A stretch of DNA of 22,201 nucleotides from Candidatus Aerophobota bacterium (GCA_021163155.1 JAGGXI010000108.1:1-22201); one strand, 5' to 3'. Counted from the stretch's first letter, positions 14,136 through 22,042 are shown. The notes: generated from the letters alone by a model not told the origin. Made by a program: numbers and translations.

Positions 14136-15326
14136 ATGGCAAAAACAATTGCAGAAATTAATGAAAAAATTAAAAAAGGAAAGGTAGTAGTGGTAACCGC
14201 AGAGGAAGTTATTGATATTGCTGAAAAAAAAGGAATTAAAAAAGCATCTCAAGATATAGATGTAGTAACTACAGCTACCTTTGGTCCGATGTGCTCCTCA
14301 GGTGCTTATATTAATATTGGACATTCTAAACCGGCTATAAAACTGGGAGGAGGGAAAACTTATCTTAACGATGTCCCTGTATATGGAGGTTTTGCTGCTG
14401 CGGATATCTTTATTGGGGCTACTGCTCTTCCTGATGATGACCCGCGAAATAAGATTCATCCGGGAGAATTTAAATATGGAGGAGGACACTTAATCGAAGA
14501 CCTTGCAGCAGGCAAGGATATAAAGTTAGTGGCTACTGCTTATGGGACGGATTGTTACCCCCGAAAAAAGCTTGAGACATGGATTAACATAAAGGATATA
14601 AACGAGGCAGTCCTTTTTAATCCCAGAAATGCTTGCCAAAATTACAATGTAGCAGTGAATGTTTCAGATAAAATTATCTACACTTATATGGGGATATTAA
14701 AACCGAAGTTGGGTAACGCTAATTATTGCACTACTTCCCAGCTATCTCCTCTTATTAATGATCCCTATTATAAAACTATTGGCATAGGAACGAGAATCTT
14801 TTTGGGAGGGGGAGTTGGTTATGTAGTTTGGAATGGAACACAACATAACCCAAATGTTCCTCGAACAGAAGGAGGAGTGCCAAAAACTCCTGCAGGTACA
14901 ATTGCTGTGGTAGGAGATTTAAAGAAGATGAGTCCTGAGTGGTTAAGGGGGACAAGTATAACTGGATATGGAGTTAATTTAACGGTAGGCATGGGGATAC
15001 CTATACCAATTTTAAATGAGGAGATATTGCGGTACACTACAGTTAAGGATGAGGAGATATATGCTCCTATAGTGGACTATAGTAATAGTGAATCGAACAT
15101 ACTTGGGGAAATAAATTATGCTCAACTTAAAAGTGGTAAAATAGAAGTTAGAGGAAAAAATGTCTCCACAGCTTCTTTATCCAGTTATGCTAAAGCTAAA
15201 GAGATTGCAGGGATACTTAAAGAATGGATAAACTCGGGAAATTTTCTCCTGGGTGAATCCGTTCAATTACTTCCTTCCGTGGGCTCAAATATAAGTCTTA
15301 AACCACTTAAAAAAAGGCCTGTATAG
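14136..15326 (+). CDS. L-aspartate semialdehyde sulfurtransferase (DUF39/COG1900)
   Basis: A 396-residue protein of the homocysteine biosynthesis family first defined in methanogens (Methanosarcina MA1821). Together with a NIL-ferredoxin partner it converts aspartate semialdehyde plus sulfide-derived sulfur into homocysteine, bypassing O-acyl-homoserine. Family blocks visible are VTTATFGPMCSSGAY (with Cys53), the glycine-rich KLGGGKTYLNDVPVYGG, TDCYPRK (Cys140), NPRNACQNYNVAVN (Cys167) and FLGGGVGYVVWNGTQHNP. The conserved cysteines are presumed to carry the persulfide. The start has GGGG a few bases upstream. The ferredoxin partner follows after 30 bp. The presence of this pair beside CysE/CysK and Thi4 strongly supports sulfide-based assimilation. 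Confidence 0.92.
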   Translation: MAKTIAEINEKIKKGKVVVVTAEEVIDIAEKKGIKKASQDIDVVTTATFGPMCSSGAYINIGHSKPAIKLGGGKTYLNDVPVYGGFAAADIFIGATALPDDDPRNKIHPGEFKYGGGHLIEDLAAGKDIKLVATAYGTDCYPRKKLETWINIKDINEAVLFNPRNACQNYNVAVNVSDKIIYTYMGILKPKLGNANYCTTSQLSPLINDPYYKTIGIGTRIFLGGGVGYVVWNGTQHNPNVPRTEGGVPKTPAGTIAVVGDLKKMSPEWLRGTSITGYGVNLTVGMGIPIPILNEEILRYTTVKDEEIYAPIVDYSNSESNILGEINYAQLKSGKIEVRGKNVSTASLSSYAKAKEIAGILKEWINSGNFLLGESVQLLPSVGSNISLKPLKKRPV

Positions 15327-15356
15327 CTATAGAATGATTACATTAAAAGGGAGAAT

Positions 15357-15767
15357 ATGATGCAAAAAAGACGGGTAGTATTAACCTTTCCCTATAAGTT
15401 GATTGACCAACCTATAACCTCTTATCTGGTTAAGAATTATGATGTTATAGTAAATATTCTCAGGGCAAGAATTAACCCTAAAGAAGAGGGTAGGTTGATG
15501 ATAGAGGTAAGCGGTAAAGAAGAGAATCTGGATAAAGGAATAGAGTATCTTAAAGAATTGGGAGTGAAGATACAATCTCTTGCTCAGGATATAAGGTGGA
15601 TTGAAGATAGATGTATTCAATGCACTGCTTGTAGTTCTCTTTGCCCTACAGGGGCAATTGAGGTTGACCGAGAAAAAATGACTATTGCTTTCAATAAGGA
15701 AAAATGTATCGCCTGTGGATTATGTATCCCTGCCTGTTCCTATAAGGCGATAGAGATACTGTTTTAA
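15357..15767 (+). CDS. NIL-domain ferredoxin, partner of the sulfurtransferase
   Basis: A 136-residue protein with an N-terminal NIL domain (about 5-80, a small ACT-like fold also found in methionine transporter ATPases) and a C-terminal 2[4Fe-4S] ferredoxin domain. The first cluster motif is CIQCTACSSLCP and the second is CIACGLCIPAC, each with four Cys. This matches MA1822 of Methanosarcina, which is needed with MA1821 for homocysteine formation, probably supplying electrons to reduce a disulfide or persulfide on the sulfurtransferase. Two adjacent ATG codons (15357 and 15360) follow GGGAG. It sits between the sulfurtransferase and thi4 in the same operon. Confidence 0.92.
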   Translation: MMQKRRVVLTFPYKLIDQPITSYLVKNYDVIVNILRARINPKEEGRLMIEVSGKEENLDKGIEYLKELGVKIQSLAQDIRWIEDRCIQCTACSSLCPTGAIEVDREKMTIAFNKEKCIACGLCIPACSYKAIEILF

Positions 15768-15792
15768 TTGAAATTTAACGGAGGAGAAAAAG

Positions 15793-16584
15793 ATGGGTTT
15801 GGACGAGGTAACAATTTCTAAAGCTATTATAGAGGATTTTAATAAAGATCTTCTTAACTTTTTAGAAGTGGATGTGGCTATTGGAGGAGCTGGACCGGCT
15901 GGCTTAACAGCTGCTTTTTATTTAGCTAAAAATGGAGTAAAAACGGTCATTTTTGAGAGAAGCTTGCGGACAGGCGGAGGAATGCCTGGCGGAGGAATGA
16001 TGTTTAATAAGATTGTAGTTCAGAAAGCAGCTACAGAGATTTTGAAGGAGATGGGAATTAACTACAGTAAGTATAAAGAGAATTATTATGTGGCTGATTC
16101 TATAGAAGCTACCTCTGCTTTAACTTATAAAGCTGTCCAGGCTGGAGTAAAGATATTTAATCTGATGGAAGTGGAGGATATAATGATTCAAAGGGAGAAG
16201 TTGTGCGGGTTTGTCATTAACTGGACAGCGGTAAGACTATCTAACCTCCATGTGGACCCTTTAACTATAAGATGTAAAGCAGGAATAGATGCTACAGGGC
16301 ATGACTGCGGGATAGTCAAAAATTTAGAAAAAAGAAGTAAAATAAAGTTGAATACTTCCACTGGTAAAATAGTGGGAGAGGGAGCTATGTGGGCTGAAGA
16401 GGGAGAGAAGACTATATTAGAGAACACCAAAGAAGTTTATCCTGGTCTTTATGTAGTAGGTATGGCTGCTAATGCTGTTTACGGTACTCCTCGTATGGGA
16501 CCTATTTTTGGAGGAATGCTTCTTTCGGGAAGAAAGGCAGCTCAAATAATTATAAGAGGGGTCAGGTCTTCATTCTTCACTTAA
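15793..16584 (+). CDS. thi4: Sulfide-dependent thiazole synthase (Thi4, archaeal type)
   Basis: A 263-residue Thi4-family enzyme that makes the adenylated thiazole of thiamine from NAD and glycine. The Rossmann motif [12 protein letters not shown] (30-41), the glycine-rich [13 protein letters not shown] (60-72) and the C-terminal [24 protein letters not shown] are all intact. In the block NLHVDPLTI, His153 stands where yeast Thi4 has the Cys that gives up its own sulfur. In Methanocaldococcus-type enzymes this replacement goes with use of free sulfide and repeated turnover. That fits its place at the end of a sulfide-assimilation operon. GGAGGAG precedes the ATG. No TPP riboswitch is visible in front of it. 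Confidence 0.94.
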   Translation: MGLDEVTISKAIIEDFNKDLLNFLEVDVAIGGAGPAGLTAAFYLAKNGVKTVIFERSLRTGGGMPGGGMMFNKIVVQKAATEILKEMGINYSKYKENYYVADSIEATSALTYKAVQAGVKIFNLMEVEDIMIQREKLCGFVINWTAVRLSNLHVDPLTIRCKAGIDATGHDCGIVKNLEKRSKIKLNTSTGKIVGEGAMWAEEGEKTILENTKEVYPGLYVVGMAANAVYGTPRMGPIFGGMLLSGRKAAQIIIRGVRSSFFT

Positions 16585-16759
16585 TAATTATATCTCTAAT
16601 TATATAAACTATATAAGCAAATATCAATCAAAAAAGGGTAGGTCTATTTTTGATGTTTATCAGAGAAAGGCATTCTTTTTCCTTTCTTGAGGAGAAGGCA
16701 GTATAAATCATCATTGTTATTAATTAATATTTATGTCAAGTTTGAAGGCCTGATCCCCC
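16585..16759. other. Gap between convergent thi4 and mobB genes
   Basis: A 175-bp AT-rich gap with no gene. AGAAAGG and CCTTTCT form a 7-bp stem (about 16662-16685) around a T-rich loop, and a partial AT-rich inverted repeat lies around 16628-16657. Either might help end converging transcripts, but neither has a classical T-tail. Confidence 0.3.
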
Positions 16760-17476
16760 CTATTTTATCTTAATTTCAATTTTACCTTTTTTGAATCCCT
16801 TAAGAGGGGAGAGCATTCCTTCAAGAGAACCTTGAATAACTTTTGCTACAAAAGGGTTCAAGGCTAATGATTTTCCATTAACTGTAATTTTAATTGGAGA
16901 GTTTAAAGAAACACATTCATTTATGCTCTTTTTTCCCTTAACAATCTCTTTAGCTAATTCATAGCAAGTTTCATATCCACAGCCACCACAATTGAGATTG
17001 GGTAATTTAAAAGCTTTTTTACACACAAGGTCAGCTATTTTTCCAGTGTCGGTAGAGATTTTAAAGACAGGCATATCTAACTTAATGTTGACAGGGGAAA
17101 ACATAGCTGCACAGATCTGAAGCCCATCAAAGAGCTGGGCAGACTCTTTTTCCTCTCTTAAACAGACAATTTTAGGAAAAGTCTTCTCATTTTTAAAGCC
17201 TTCTATCAACACAAAATCAGCATTTATGTAGGATAATATTTCTTCAAGCTTCTTTTCCCCTTTTAAAGATATGATTGATTCATAAGGTGAAATGGCAGCT
17301 ACTTCGCTAATATATTCTTTATGTTTAGCAGTATCAGTATCTGGAAGATCAAGGCTGCCTGCAGTATGTTTTATAGTAGAAACCTTATAACCTCTTTTTT
17401 TTAGCTCACGGGCTAAATTAACCAAAAGGGTTGTTTTTCCACTTTTCTTATAGCCAATTATTCCTACTGCTTTCAT
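16760..17476 (-). CDS. mobB: MobB-type GTPase fused to a 4Fe-4S domain
   Basis: A 238-residue protein. The N-terminal two-thirds is a MobB GTPase (P-loop GYKKSGKTT 8-16; STIKHTAGSLDLPDTDT 33-49; FVLIEGFKNEKTFPKIV 88-104), which helps attach GMP to molybdopterin. The C-terminal part carries a four-Cys Fe-S domain, LNCGGCGYETC...NEC (Cys163, 166, 171, 188), of the type seen in CO dehydrogenase/acetyl-CoA synthase gamma subunits, plus a short beta-rich tail. The fusion is known mainly in strict anaerobes and methanogens. Its gene overlaps map by 4 bp, an arrangement with no obvious biochemical link. No molybdoenzyme or other Mo-cofactor gene is in the window. Function beyond the MobB fold is inferred. 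Confidence 0.85.
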   Translation of the reverse strand: MKAVGIIGYKKSGKTTLLVNLARELKKRGYKVSTIKHTAGSLDLPDTDTAKHKEYISEVAAISPYESIISLKGEKKLEEILSYINADFVLIEGFKNEKTFPKIVCLREEKESAQLFDGLQICAAMFSPVNIKLDMPVFKISTDTGKIADLVCKKAFKLPNLNCGGCGYETCYELAKEIVKGKKSINECVSLNSPIKITVNGKSLALNPFVAKVIQGSLEGMLSPLKGFKKGKIEIKIK

Positions 17477-18258
17477 TGTTTTTCATCCTTATTATTATCT
17501 TTTTTTATTATACTTAATATCTCCGGTTCGTTATCAGTTACGGCAATGGTATGCTCAAAATGAGCCGAAGGTTTATAATCCCGAGTTACCACTGTCCAAT
17601 TATTTTTTAAAACTTTTACCTTAAAACTACCCATATTAACCATTGGTTCTATAGCGAGAACCATTCCCTTTTGAAGACGAATGCCTCTATGGGGTGGGCC
17701 AAAATTGGGTATGGATGGTTCCTCATGAAGATGTCTTCCGATACCATGGCCAGTAAAATCTCTCACTACAGAAAAGCCGTTTTCCTCAGTATAAGATTGA
17801 ATAGCATAGGAAATATCAGACAATCTATTACCTGACCTTGCCTGTTTAATTCCTTTATAAAGTGAGTTTTTAGTAATTTTAATTAATTTTTTTACCTCAT
17901 CACTTATCTTACCTACAGGTACAGTAATAGCTGAATCACCATAATACCCATCCAGTTTTACTCCTAAATCTAAGCTTACAATGTCCCCTATTTGAATTTT
18001 ACGTGATGAGTTAGGAATACCGTGAACAACCTCCTCATTAATGGATACGCATAAAGAGCAAGGGAATCCTCGATATCCTTTAAAGGCAGGCTTGGCTCCG
18101 CTTTCTAAAATTAATTTTTCCGCTAATTTGTCAAGTTCCTTAGTAGTTATTCCGGGACTCGTAGAAGCAACTTTTCCTATCTTTTCAAGAATCTCTGCTA
18201 ATATTTTATTTGCTTTTCTTAATTTGTTTATCTCTTGTTCAGATTTTAAAAAAATCAT
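17473..18258 (-). CDS. map: Methionine aminopeptidase, type I
   Basis: A 261-residue enzyme that removes the initiator Met from nascent proteins. The five dimetal ligands are all present: D97 (SLDLGVKLDG), D108 (YGDSAIT), H171 (TGHGIGRHLHEEP), E204 (AIEPMV) and E235 (SAHFEHTIAV); the substrate-side His79 (EEVVHGIP) is also intact. There is no N-terminal SH3-binding zinc finger, as is usual for bacterial MetAP1a, and the C-terminus is extended by a charged tail of about 12 residues. It lies downstream of the MTH1187-like gene by 66 bp and overlaps mobB by 4 bp, so the three genes are likely one transcript. It is not in the usual ribosomal-protein operon context here. Confidence 0.95.
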   Translation of the reverse strand: MIFLKSEQEINKLRKANKILAEILEKIGKVASTSPGITTKELDKLAEKLILESGAKPAFKGYRGFPCSLCVSINEEVVHGIPNSSRKIQIGDIVSLDLGVKLDGYYGDSAITVPVGKISDEVKKLIKITKNSLYKGIKQARSGNRLSDISYAIQSYTEENGFSVVRDFTGHGIGRHLHEEPSIPNFGPPHRGIRLQKGMVLAIEPMVNMGSFKVKVLKNNWTVVTRDYKPSAHFEHTIAVTDNEPEILSIIKKDNNKDEKQ

Positions 18259-18324
18259 TTAATTTAGCCTTTCAAAATAAAATTTTCCTTTTTTTATTTT
18301 AGCATATAAATCTAAATTGCCATA

Positions 18325-18621
18325 TTATAATTTTCTTTTCACTGAGGCGATTTTCCCTTCCATAGTGGGTTTTTTATCACGTCTGTCGTCAATGGTTATA
18401 GAAGTTACTACTCGTTTTACATCCTGGCTAAATATTGCCAGGTGCATTTTCTTAGCTATGTTTAGAAGTTTATCAATATCTCCTTCAATTACTGTAGCCA
18501 TAGGAGTAAGCTCATATTTTACCTCTTCCTTTTTTAAAATTCTCACTGCCTGAGCAACATATTTACTCACCGAGGGCGAGTCTGTTCCTAAAGGAACAAC
18601 AGTTATTCCCATTAAAGCCAT
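18325..18621 (-). CDS. MTH1187/YkoF-like thiamine-binding domain protein
   Basis: A small protein of 98 residues from the ATG at 18621, of the MTH1187/YqgV (DUF77, thiamine-binding superfamily) type. Family features are the N-terminal MGITVVPLGTDSPSVSKYVAQAVRIL, the central YELTPMATVIEGDIDKLLNIAKKMH and the terminal VTSITIDDRRDKKPTMEGKIASV. Such proteins form ferredoxin-like-fold oligomers; relatives in thiamine transport bind thiamine or its pyrimidine. The ATG at 18621 has AAGGAG nearby and gives the normal family length. However, an in-frame GTG at 18660, preceded by a perfect GGAGGTGAT at eight bases, would add 13 residues, and either start may be used. A link to the Thi4 gene nearby is possible but unproven. 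Confidence 0.85.
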   Translation of the reverse strand: MALMGITVVPLGTDSPSVSKYVAQAVRILKKEEVKYELTPMATVIEGDIDKLLNIAKKMHLAIFSQDVKRVVTSITIDDRRDKKPTMEGKIASVKRKL

Positions 18622-18668
18622 TTTCTTCTCCTTATCTTTTGCGCAATTTGCTTTATACACTCCAATTT

Positions 18669-18677
18669 ATCACCTCC
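18669..18677 (-). promoter_or_regulatory. Full-consensus ribosome binding site for a GTG start at 18660
   Basis: GGAGGTGAT on the minus strand is exactly complementary to the 3' end of bacterial 16S rRNA and lies eight bases before an in-frame GTG (18658-18660). It supports translation starting 13 codons ahead of the family-typical ATG of the MTH1187-like gene. Confidence 0.55.
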
Positions 18678-18694
18678 CGCATTCCTCAACATAT

Positions 18695-18723
18695 ATTATA
18701 TAATAATATTTAAATATTATCAA
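18695..18723 (-). promoter_or_regulatory. Promoter of the MTH1187-map-mobB unit
   Basis: On the minus strand TTGATA (18718-18723) and TATAAT (18695-18700) are 17 bp apart. The -35 box lies five bases from the left end of repeat copy 3, so that copy sits between this promoter and the divergent promoter at 18943-18971. Confidence 0.7.
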
Positions 18724-18728
18724 ATTTT

Positions 18729-18948
18729 CTTGATCATTATAAAAAAGTGTTAGGATCTTGGTAGATGAGTGAATGAGTAGATGGGTAAATAAGGAAAATA
18801 AGTAAATGGGGAGTAAGAGAAAAGATGAAGGAACTATAAAAAATAGCGTTAAAAAATTTTATCCCATCAACTCATCAACCCATCTACCCATTTACTCCTA
18901 AACAGCTAAACAGCGACGGGGGAAAAAGTCTCGAGATGCTTCTTGATT
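18729..18948 (+). repeat. Octamer-arm repeat, copy 3 (left terminal repeat deleted)
   Basis: Starts with the left-end motif CTTGATCATTATAAAAAAG (18729), then jumps to the 5' arm of 8-bp units (GGTAGATG-type, about 18759-18795), so the left terminal repeat seen in copies 1 and 2 is missing. The purine-rich centre (GGGGAGTAAGAGAAAAGATG) is almost identical to copy 2. The 3' arm (about 18862-18898) and the right terminal repeat (GGGGGAAAAAGTCTCGAGA, about 18918-18936) are present. It ends in TTGATT, which is the -35 box of the downstream glycosylase promoter. Confidence 0.78.
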
Positions 18949-18971
18949 TTTATTCTTCTTATCTTTATAAT
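18943..18971 (+). promoter_or_regulatory. Promoter of the DNA glycosylase gene, -35 at the repeat end
   Basis: TTGATT (18943-18948) and a perfect TATAAT (18966-18971) are 17 bp apart. Transcription would start near 18978, about 17 bases before the ATG at 18995. Confidence 0.7.
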
Positions 18972-18994
18972 ATAGGAAAAATAGGAAAACAGAA

Positions 18995-19573
18995 ATGAAA
19001 AGAACACTTTTAGAATCTTTTTATTCTAATGACCCTAAAGAAGTTGCCAAAAATCTTTTAGGGAAAGTATTGGTTAATGAAACAGAAGAGGGAATCGTTA
19101 AGGGCATAATAGTAGAGACCGAAGCTTATTATGGAGAAAAAGATCCTGCTTCTCATGCTTACAAAGGAAAAACTAAAAGGGCAAAGATAATGTGGGAAAA
19201 ACCTGGCACATCTTATGTTTACTTTACTTATGGAAAGCATTACTTATTTAATGTAGTAGCAGATAAAGAAGGAAAGGCAGGAGCAGTCCTCATTAGAGCA
19301 GTAGAACCCCTGGAAGGAATTAGTTTGATGCAAAAAAGACGGGGAAAGAAAGAAATAAAGGAGTTAACTAACGGTCCTGCAAAGCTAACACAATCATTTA
19401 AGATAGATATTAATAAAAATGGTGTCGATTTAACAAAGGGTAATTTTAGGATTGAGGAAGGAGAAGAAAGAGATTTTAATATTGTTTGTCGTACACGAAT
19501 AGGAATTAAAAGAGGAAAAGAAAAAACTTTAAGGTTTTATATTCAAAATAATAAGTTTGTTTCTAAAAAATAA
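18995..19573 (+). CDS. 3-methyladenine DNA glycosylase (AAG/MPG family)
   Basis: A 192-residue base-excision repair enzyme of the alkyladenine glycosylase fold, which flips out and removes 3-methyladenine, hypoxanthine and related bases. Recognisable blocks are the N-terminal ARNLLGK-like VAKNLLGKVLV, the catalytic IIVETEAYYGEKDPASHAYKGKT (the Glu of ETEAY activates water), GTSYVYFTYGKHYLFNVV (base-stacking Tyr), AVLIRAVEPLEG and the Asn-Gly-Pro motif LTNGPAKLTQSF. Length is standard for bacterial members. The gene stands alone on the plus strand behind a promoter whose -35 box comes from the end of repeat copy 3, and converges on the metal ABC operon with only 25 bp between. Confidence 0.94.
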   Translation: MKRTLLESFYSNDPKEVAKNLLGKVLVNETEEGIVKGIIVETEAYYGEKDPASHAYKGKTKRAKIMWEKPGTSYVYFTYGKHYLFNVVADKEGKAGAVLIRAVEPLEGISLMQKRRGKKEIKELTNGPAKLTQSFKIDINKNGVDLTKGNFRIEEGEERDFNIVCRTRIGIKRGKEKTLRFYIQNNKFVSKK

Positions 19574-19598
19574 CCTTAAAACAGCAAGAAATTAATCA

Positions 19599-20411
19599 TT
19601 AACCTCTTTTTCTTTTTGGTGAGAAGATAACAGCGATTCCGAAAAATATGGATGAGAATATAGCAATAGATGAGCCTACAGGAAAATCAAACAAAAATGA
19701 GAGGAGAATACCCATCAAACAGCACACGATCCCGCACAGGGGAGAAAATAAAATTATTTTTTTGATATTGTAAGAGAATTGACAAACAATAGAGGTTGGA
19801 TTTACTATAAGAGCAAATACTAAAAGCCCCCCTACTAATTTTAAAGATAAGGAAACAGTAATGCCAGTCAAAAAGAGCAGCAAGTAATAAAAGGGCCTTG
19901 TGTTAATCCCGGAGGCTTCAGCCATTTTTCTACTAAACATAATAGCTTTAAATTCCTTAGAAAATAGAATCATCAAGACTATGATAAGAGATGTTAAAAT
20001 TGTTAGATTTATTATATCCGAAGTATTCATCCCAAGGATACTACCCCATAATATTCCCATAGCGGTGCTGCTCATAGCTGTCTCAGGAGCAAAATTTAAA
20101 AAAATAAGTCCTAATGAAAGCATTAAGGAAAACATTATCCCTAAAATGACATCCGCATGTAATTTTGCTTTTTCAACTAGAGGTCCTAAAAAAAGAGCAA
20201 CTGCGATAGAGAAGAGTATAGCCATAGACAGAGGATTGATATGTAAAACTAACCCCAGAGCTGATCCTGCAAATGCAGCATGAGACATACAAAAACCTAA
20301 CGAGGATAATTTCATCCTTACTATAAAAGTGCCTATTAAAGAGCAGGCAATTCCGGCTAAACAGGCTCCTATAACAACAGTTAAAATTATCTGATAAGGC
20401 AAAATTATCAT
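19599..20411 (-). CDS. znuB: Metal ABC transporter permease (ZnuB/ABC-3 family)
   Basis: A 270-residue inner-membrane permease of the ABC-3 family (ZnuB/MntB/TroC) with about eight hydrophobic helices, starting with IILTVVIGACLAGIACSLIGTFIVRM. The conserved LGFCMSHAAFAGSALGL block near the N-terminus and the cytoplasmic MAEASGINTRPFYYLLLFLTGITVSLSLKLVGGLLVFALIVNP block, which contacts the ATPase, are intact. It is the last gene of the importer operon and overlaps the ATPase gene by 4 bp. Zinc, manganese or iron are the usual substrates; the sequence does not decide between them. The C-terminus ends in basic residues facing the cytoplasm. Confidence 0.93.
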   Translation of the reverse strand: MIILPYQIILTVVIGACLAGIACSLIGTFIVRMKLSSLGFCMSHAAFAGSALGLVLHINPLSMAILFSIAVALFLGPLVEKAKLHADVILGIMFSLMLSLGLIFLNFAPETAMSSTAMGILWGSILGMNTSDIINLTILTSLIIVLMILFSKEFKAIMFSRKMAEASGINTRPFYYLLLFLTGITVSLSLKLVGGLLVFALIVNPTSIVCQFSYNIKKIILFSPLCGIVCCLMGILLSFLFDFPVGSSIAIFSSIFFGIAVIFSPKRKRG

Positions 20412-21163
20412 TTCCTAACCTTATAGGCGAATTTAAGAGAGCCGGAATTCAACACCTCGTTTACAGGACCATCCTGGATAACCATTCCTTCATTTATCAA
20501 GACTATTCTCTTACACCGTTTTGGGATAGAAGGTATATTATGAATTACCATCAGAGTAGTTAAATTCTTCTTCTCGTGAAGGAAGGATATTCTTTCGGAG
20601 ATCTCTGCAGAAGCCTTAAAATCGAGGCTACTAAACGGCTCATCCAATAGTAGTATCTTAGGGTCTTTAGCTAAAGCTCGAGCTACCATCACTTTTTGCA
20701 GTTGTCCTCCAGATAGCTTTCCAATTGGCTTTTTCAATAAACCATCTATTTCAACTAATTTAACGGCTTCCTTTGCCTTTAGGTAATCTTCATCAGATGC
20801 TGATTTAAAAAGACCTATCTTCCCAAATCTTCCCATCAAGATTACATCTTTAACTAAAAATGGCATTAAACTACTTACAGAAAATCCTTGAGGAACGTAT
20901 CCTACTTCTTTCCTGATAGATGAGCCAAATTTTCTAATCTCTTTGCCAAAAATATTAACTTTACCTCTTGTATGCTTTAATAATCCATTTATTGTTTCCA
21001 ATAGAGTTGTCTTCCCTGCGCCGTTTGGGCCAATAACGCATAAAAACTCTCCTTTTTTTATCTTCAGATTTACATCTCTAATGGCGGGAATTTTCTCTCC
21101 CTCGTATATTGTATCTACATTTGAAAGTTCTATTATATAATTATATTTTAAATGATTACTCAT
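20408..21163 (-). CDS. znuC: Metal ABC transporter ATP-binding protein (ZnuC-like)
   Basis: A 251-residue ATPase of the ABC-3-linked metal importer class. Walker A GPNGAGKTT (45-53), Q-loop YVPQGFSV, signature LSGGQLQKVMVARAL, Walker B ILLLDEPFSSLD and the H-loop histidine in LMVIHNIP are complete. The C-terminal part (KRCKRIVLINEGMVIQDGPVNEVLN) is standard and lacks the His-rich tail some zinc-specific ZnuC proteins carry. It overlaps the permease gene and the substrate-binding protein gene by 4 bp each, so all three are made in a coupled fashion. Confidence 0.93.
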   Translation of the reverse strand: MSNHLKYNYIIELSNVDTIYEGEKIPAIRDVNLKIKKGEFLCVIGPNGAGKTTLLETINGLLKHTRGKVNIFGKEIRKFGSSIRKEVGYVPQGFSVSSLMPFLVKDVILMGRFGKIGLFKSASDEDYLKAKEAVKLVEIDGLLKKPIGKLSGGQLQKVMVARALAKDPKILLLDEPFSSLDFKASAEISERISFLHEKKNLTTLMVIHNIPSIPKRCKRIVLINEGMVIQDGPVNEVLNSGSLKFAYKVRK

Positions 21164-22005
21164 TTTTTATTTTGTATCTTTATCCCATTAAAGATTTGTC
21201 TTGCGTTGTATTCTATCATTTCTACATAATCTTTTACTTCGGGGACTGTTCCCGGAAAATTAGTTAAAACCACTTGCGTAGCTCCTATTTGAGAAGCAAG
21301 TTTAGCCCCAAAATCAGTACCACTTTGAAGATTATCTATAATTAAAGCAACACTATTCTCTTCTCCTTTTTTGGTCAACTCCAGAACTTGCTTCAAAGAG
21401 ATTCTCTCTGGAGGAGGATAGGTAGCAATTATATCGAGACCAAGCCAGTAGGAGAAGTCCTCCTGCCATTTTATGCACAAAACCTTAACTTGATTAAGGT
21501 TCAATTCTTTCGCCTGGTTTTTTATTCTTTTTGCAGTTTTATTTATAGAGTTTATAAAAGAAACTCTATTTTTTTCAAAGTAATCTTCATCACTCGGATT
21601 AGCCTCACAGAGAGCTTCCTTTATTAATTCCAGTTGTTTAATCACTAAATCTGGAGAATCCCACTCTCCTTTAATTTTAATTGTCTTAAGAGTATCATTT
21701 CTCGAGGCTCTGATTAAATTTTTTAACCAGGATTCCATCCCATGAGAGAAAACTAAAGATGCTCTGCTAATTGCTTGAATATCACTTGGCTTTATATCGT
21801 AGTGAGCAGGGCACATTCCCTGAGGAACAATAGCTGTTACCTTAATGCGGTCTTTACCTATTTTTTTTACAAATCCTCCCAGAAGAGTGGTTGTGCAAAC
21901 AACAGTTATTTTCTCTTTATTAATCTCTTCTCCTCTTCCCTTATTTACCAGAAATCCTGAAAAAAACAGACTAAAAATTAGACAATATAAAATTATTTTT
22001 CTCAT
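21160..22005 (-). CDS. znuA: Metal ABC transporter substrate-binding protein, divergent site
   Basis: A 281-residue binding protein of the cluster A-I (ZnuA/TroA) family. I start it at the ATG at 22005, which has AGGAG upstream and gives a proper signal peptide (MRKIILYCLIFSLFFSGFL); a longer in-frame start at 22071 would bury it behind 22 unrelated residues. The long central helix (about 129-175) and the second lobe are typical. The metal site is not: the usual DPHxYEP loop reads CPAHYDIKPSD (Cys65, His68), the second His is kept (SHGMESW, His88), and the third His, normally in an HDAFGY-like block, is replaced (CIKWQEDFSYW). A C-terminal Asp (IIDNLQ, about 224) may serve as ligand. The metal is uncertain. 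Confidence 0.88.
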   Translation of the reverse strand: MRKIILYCLIFSLFFSGFLVNKGRGEEINKEKITVVCTTTLLGGFVKKIGKDRIKVTAIVPQGMCPAHYDIKPSDIQAISRASLVFSHGMESWLKNLIRASRNDTLKTIKIKGEWDSPDLVIKQLELIKEALCEANPSDEDYFEKNRVSFINSINKTAKRIKNQAKELNLNQVKVLCIKWQEDFSYWLGLDIIATYPPPERISLKQVLELTKKGEENSVALIIDNLQSGTDFGAKLASQIGATQVVLTNFPGTVPEVKDYVEMIEYNARQIFNGIKIQNKK

Positions 22006-22042
22006 TTTCCTCTCCTTTAATAGAGATTCACTATATTTTATT

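Noticed and set aside
15768-15792. TPP riboswitch in front of thi4
   Set aside because: Only 25 bases separate it from the ferredoxin gene and no TPP-aptamer motif is visible there or upstream of cysE.
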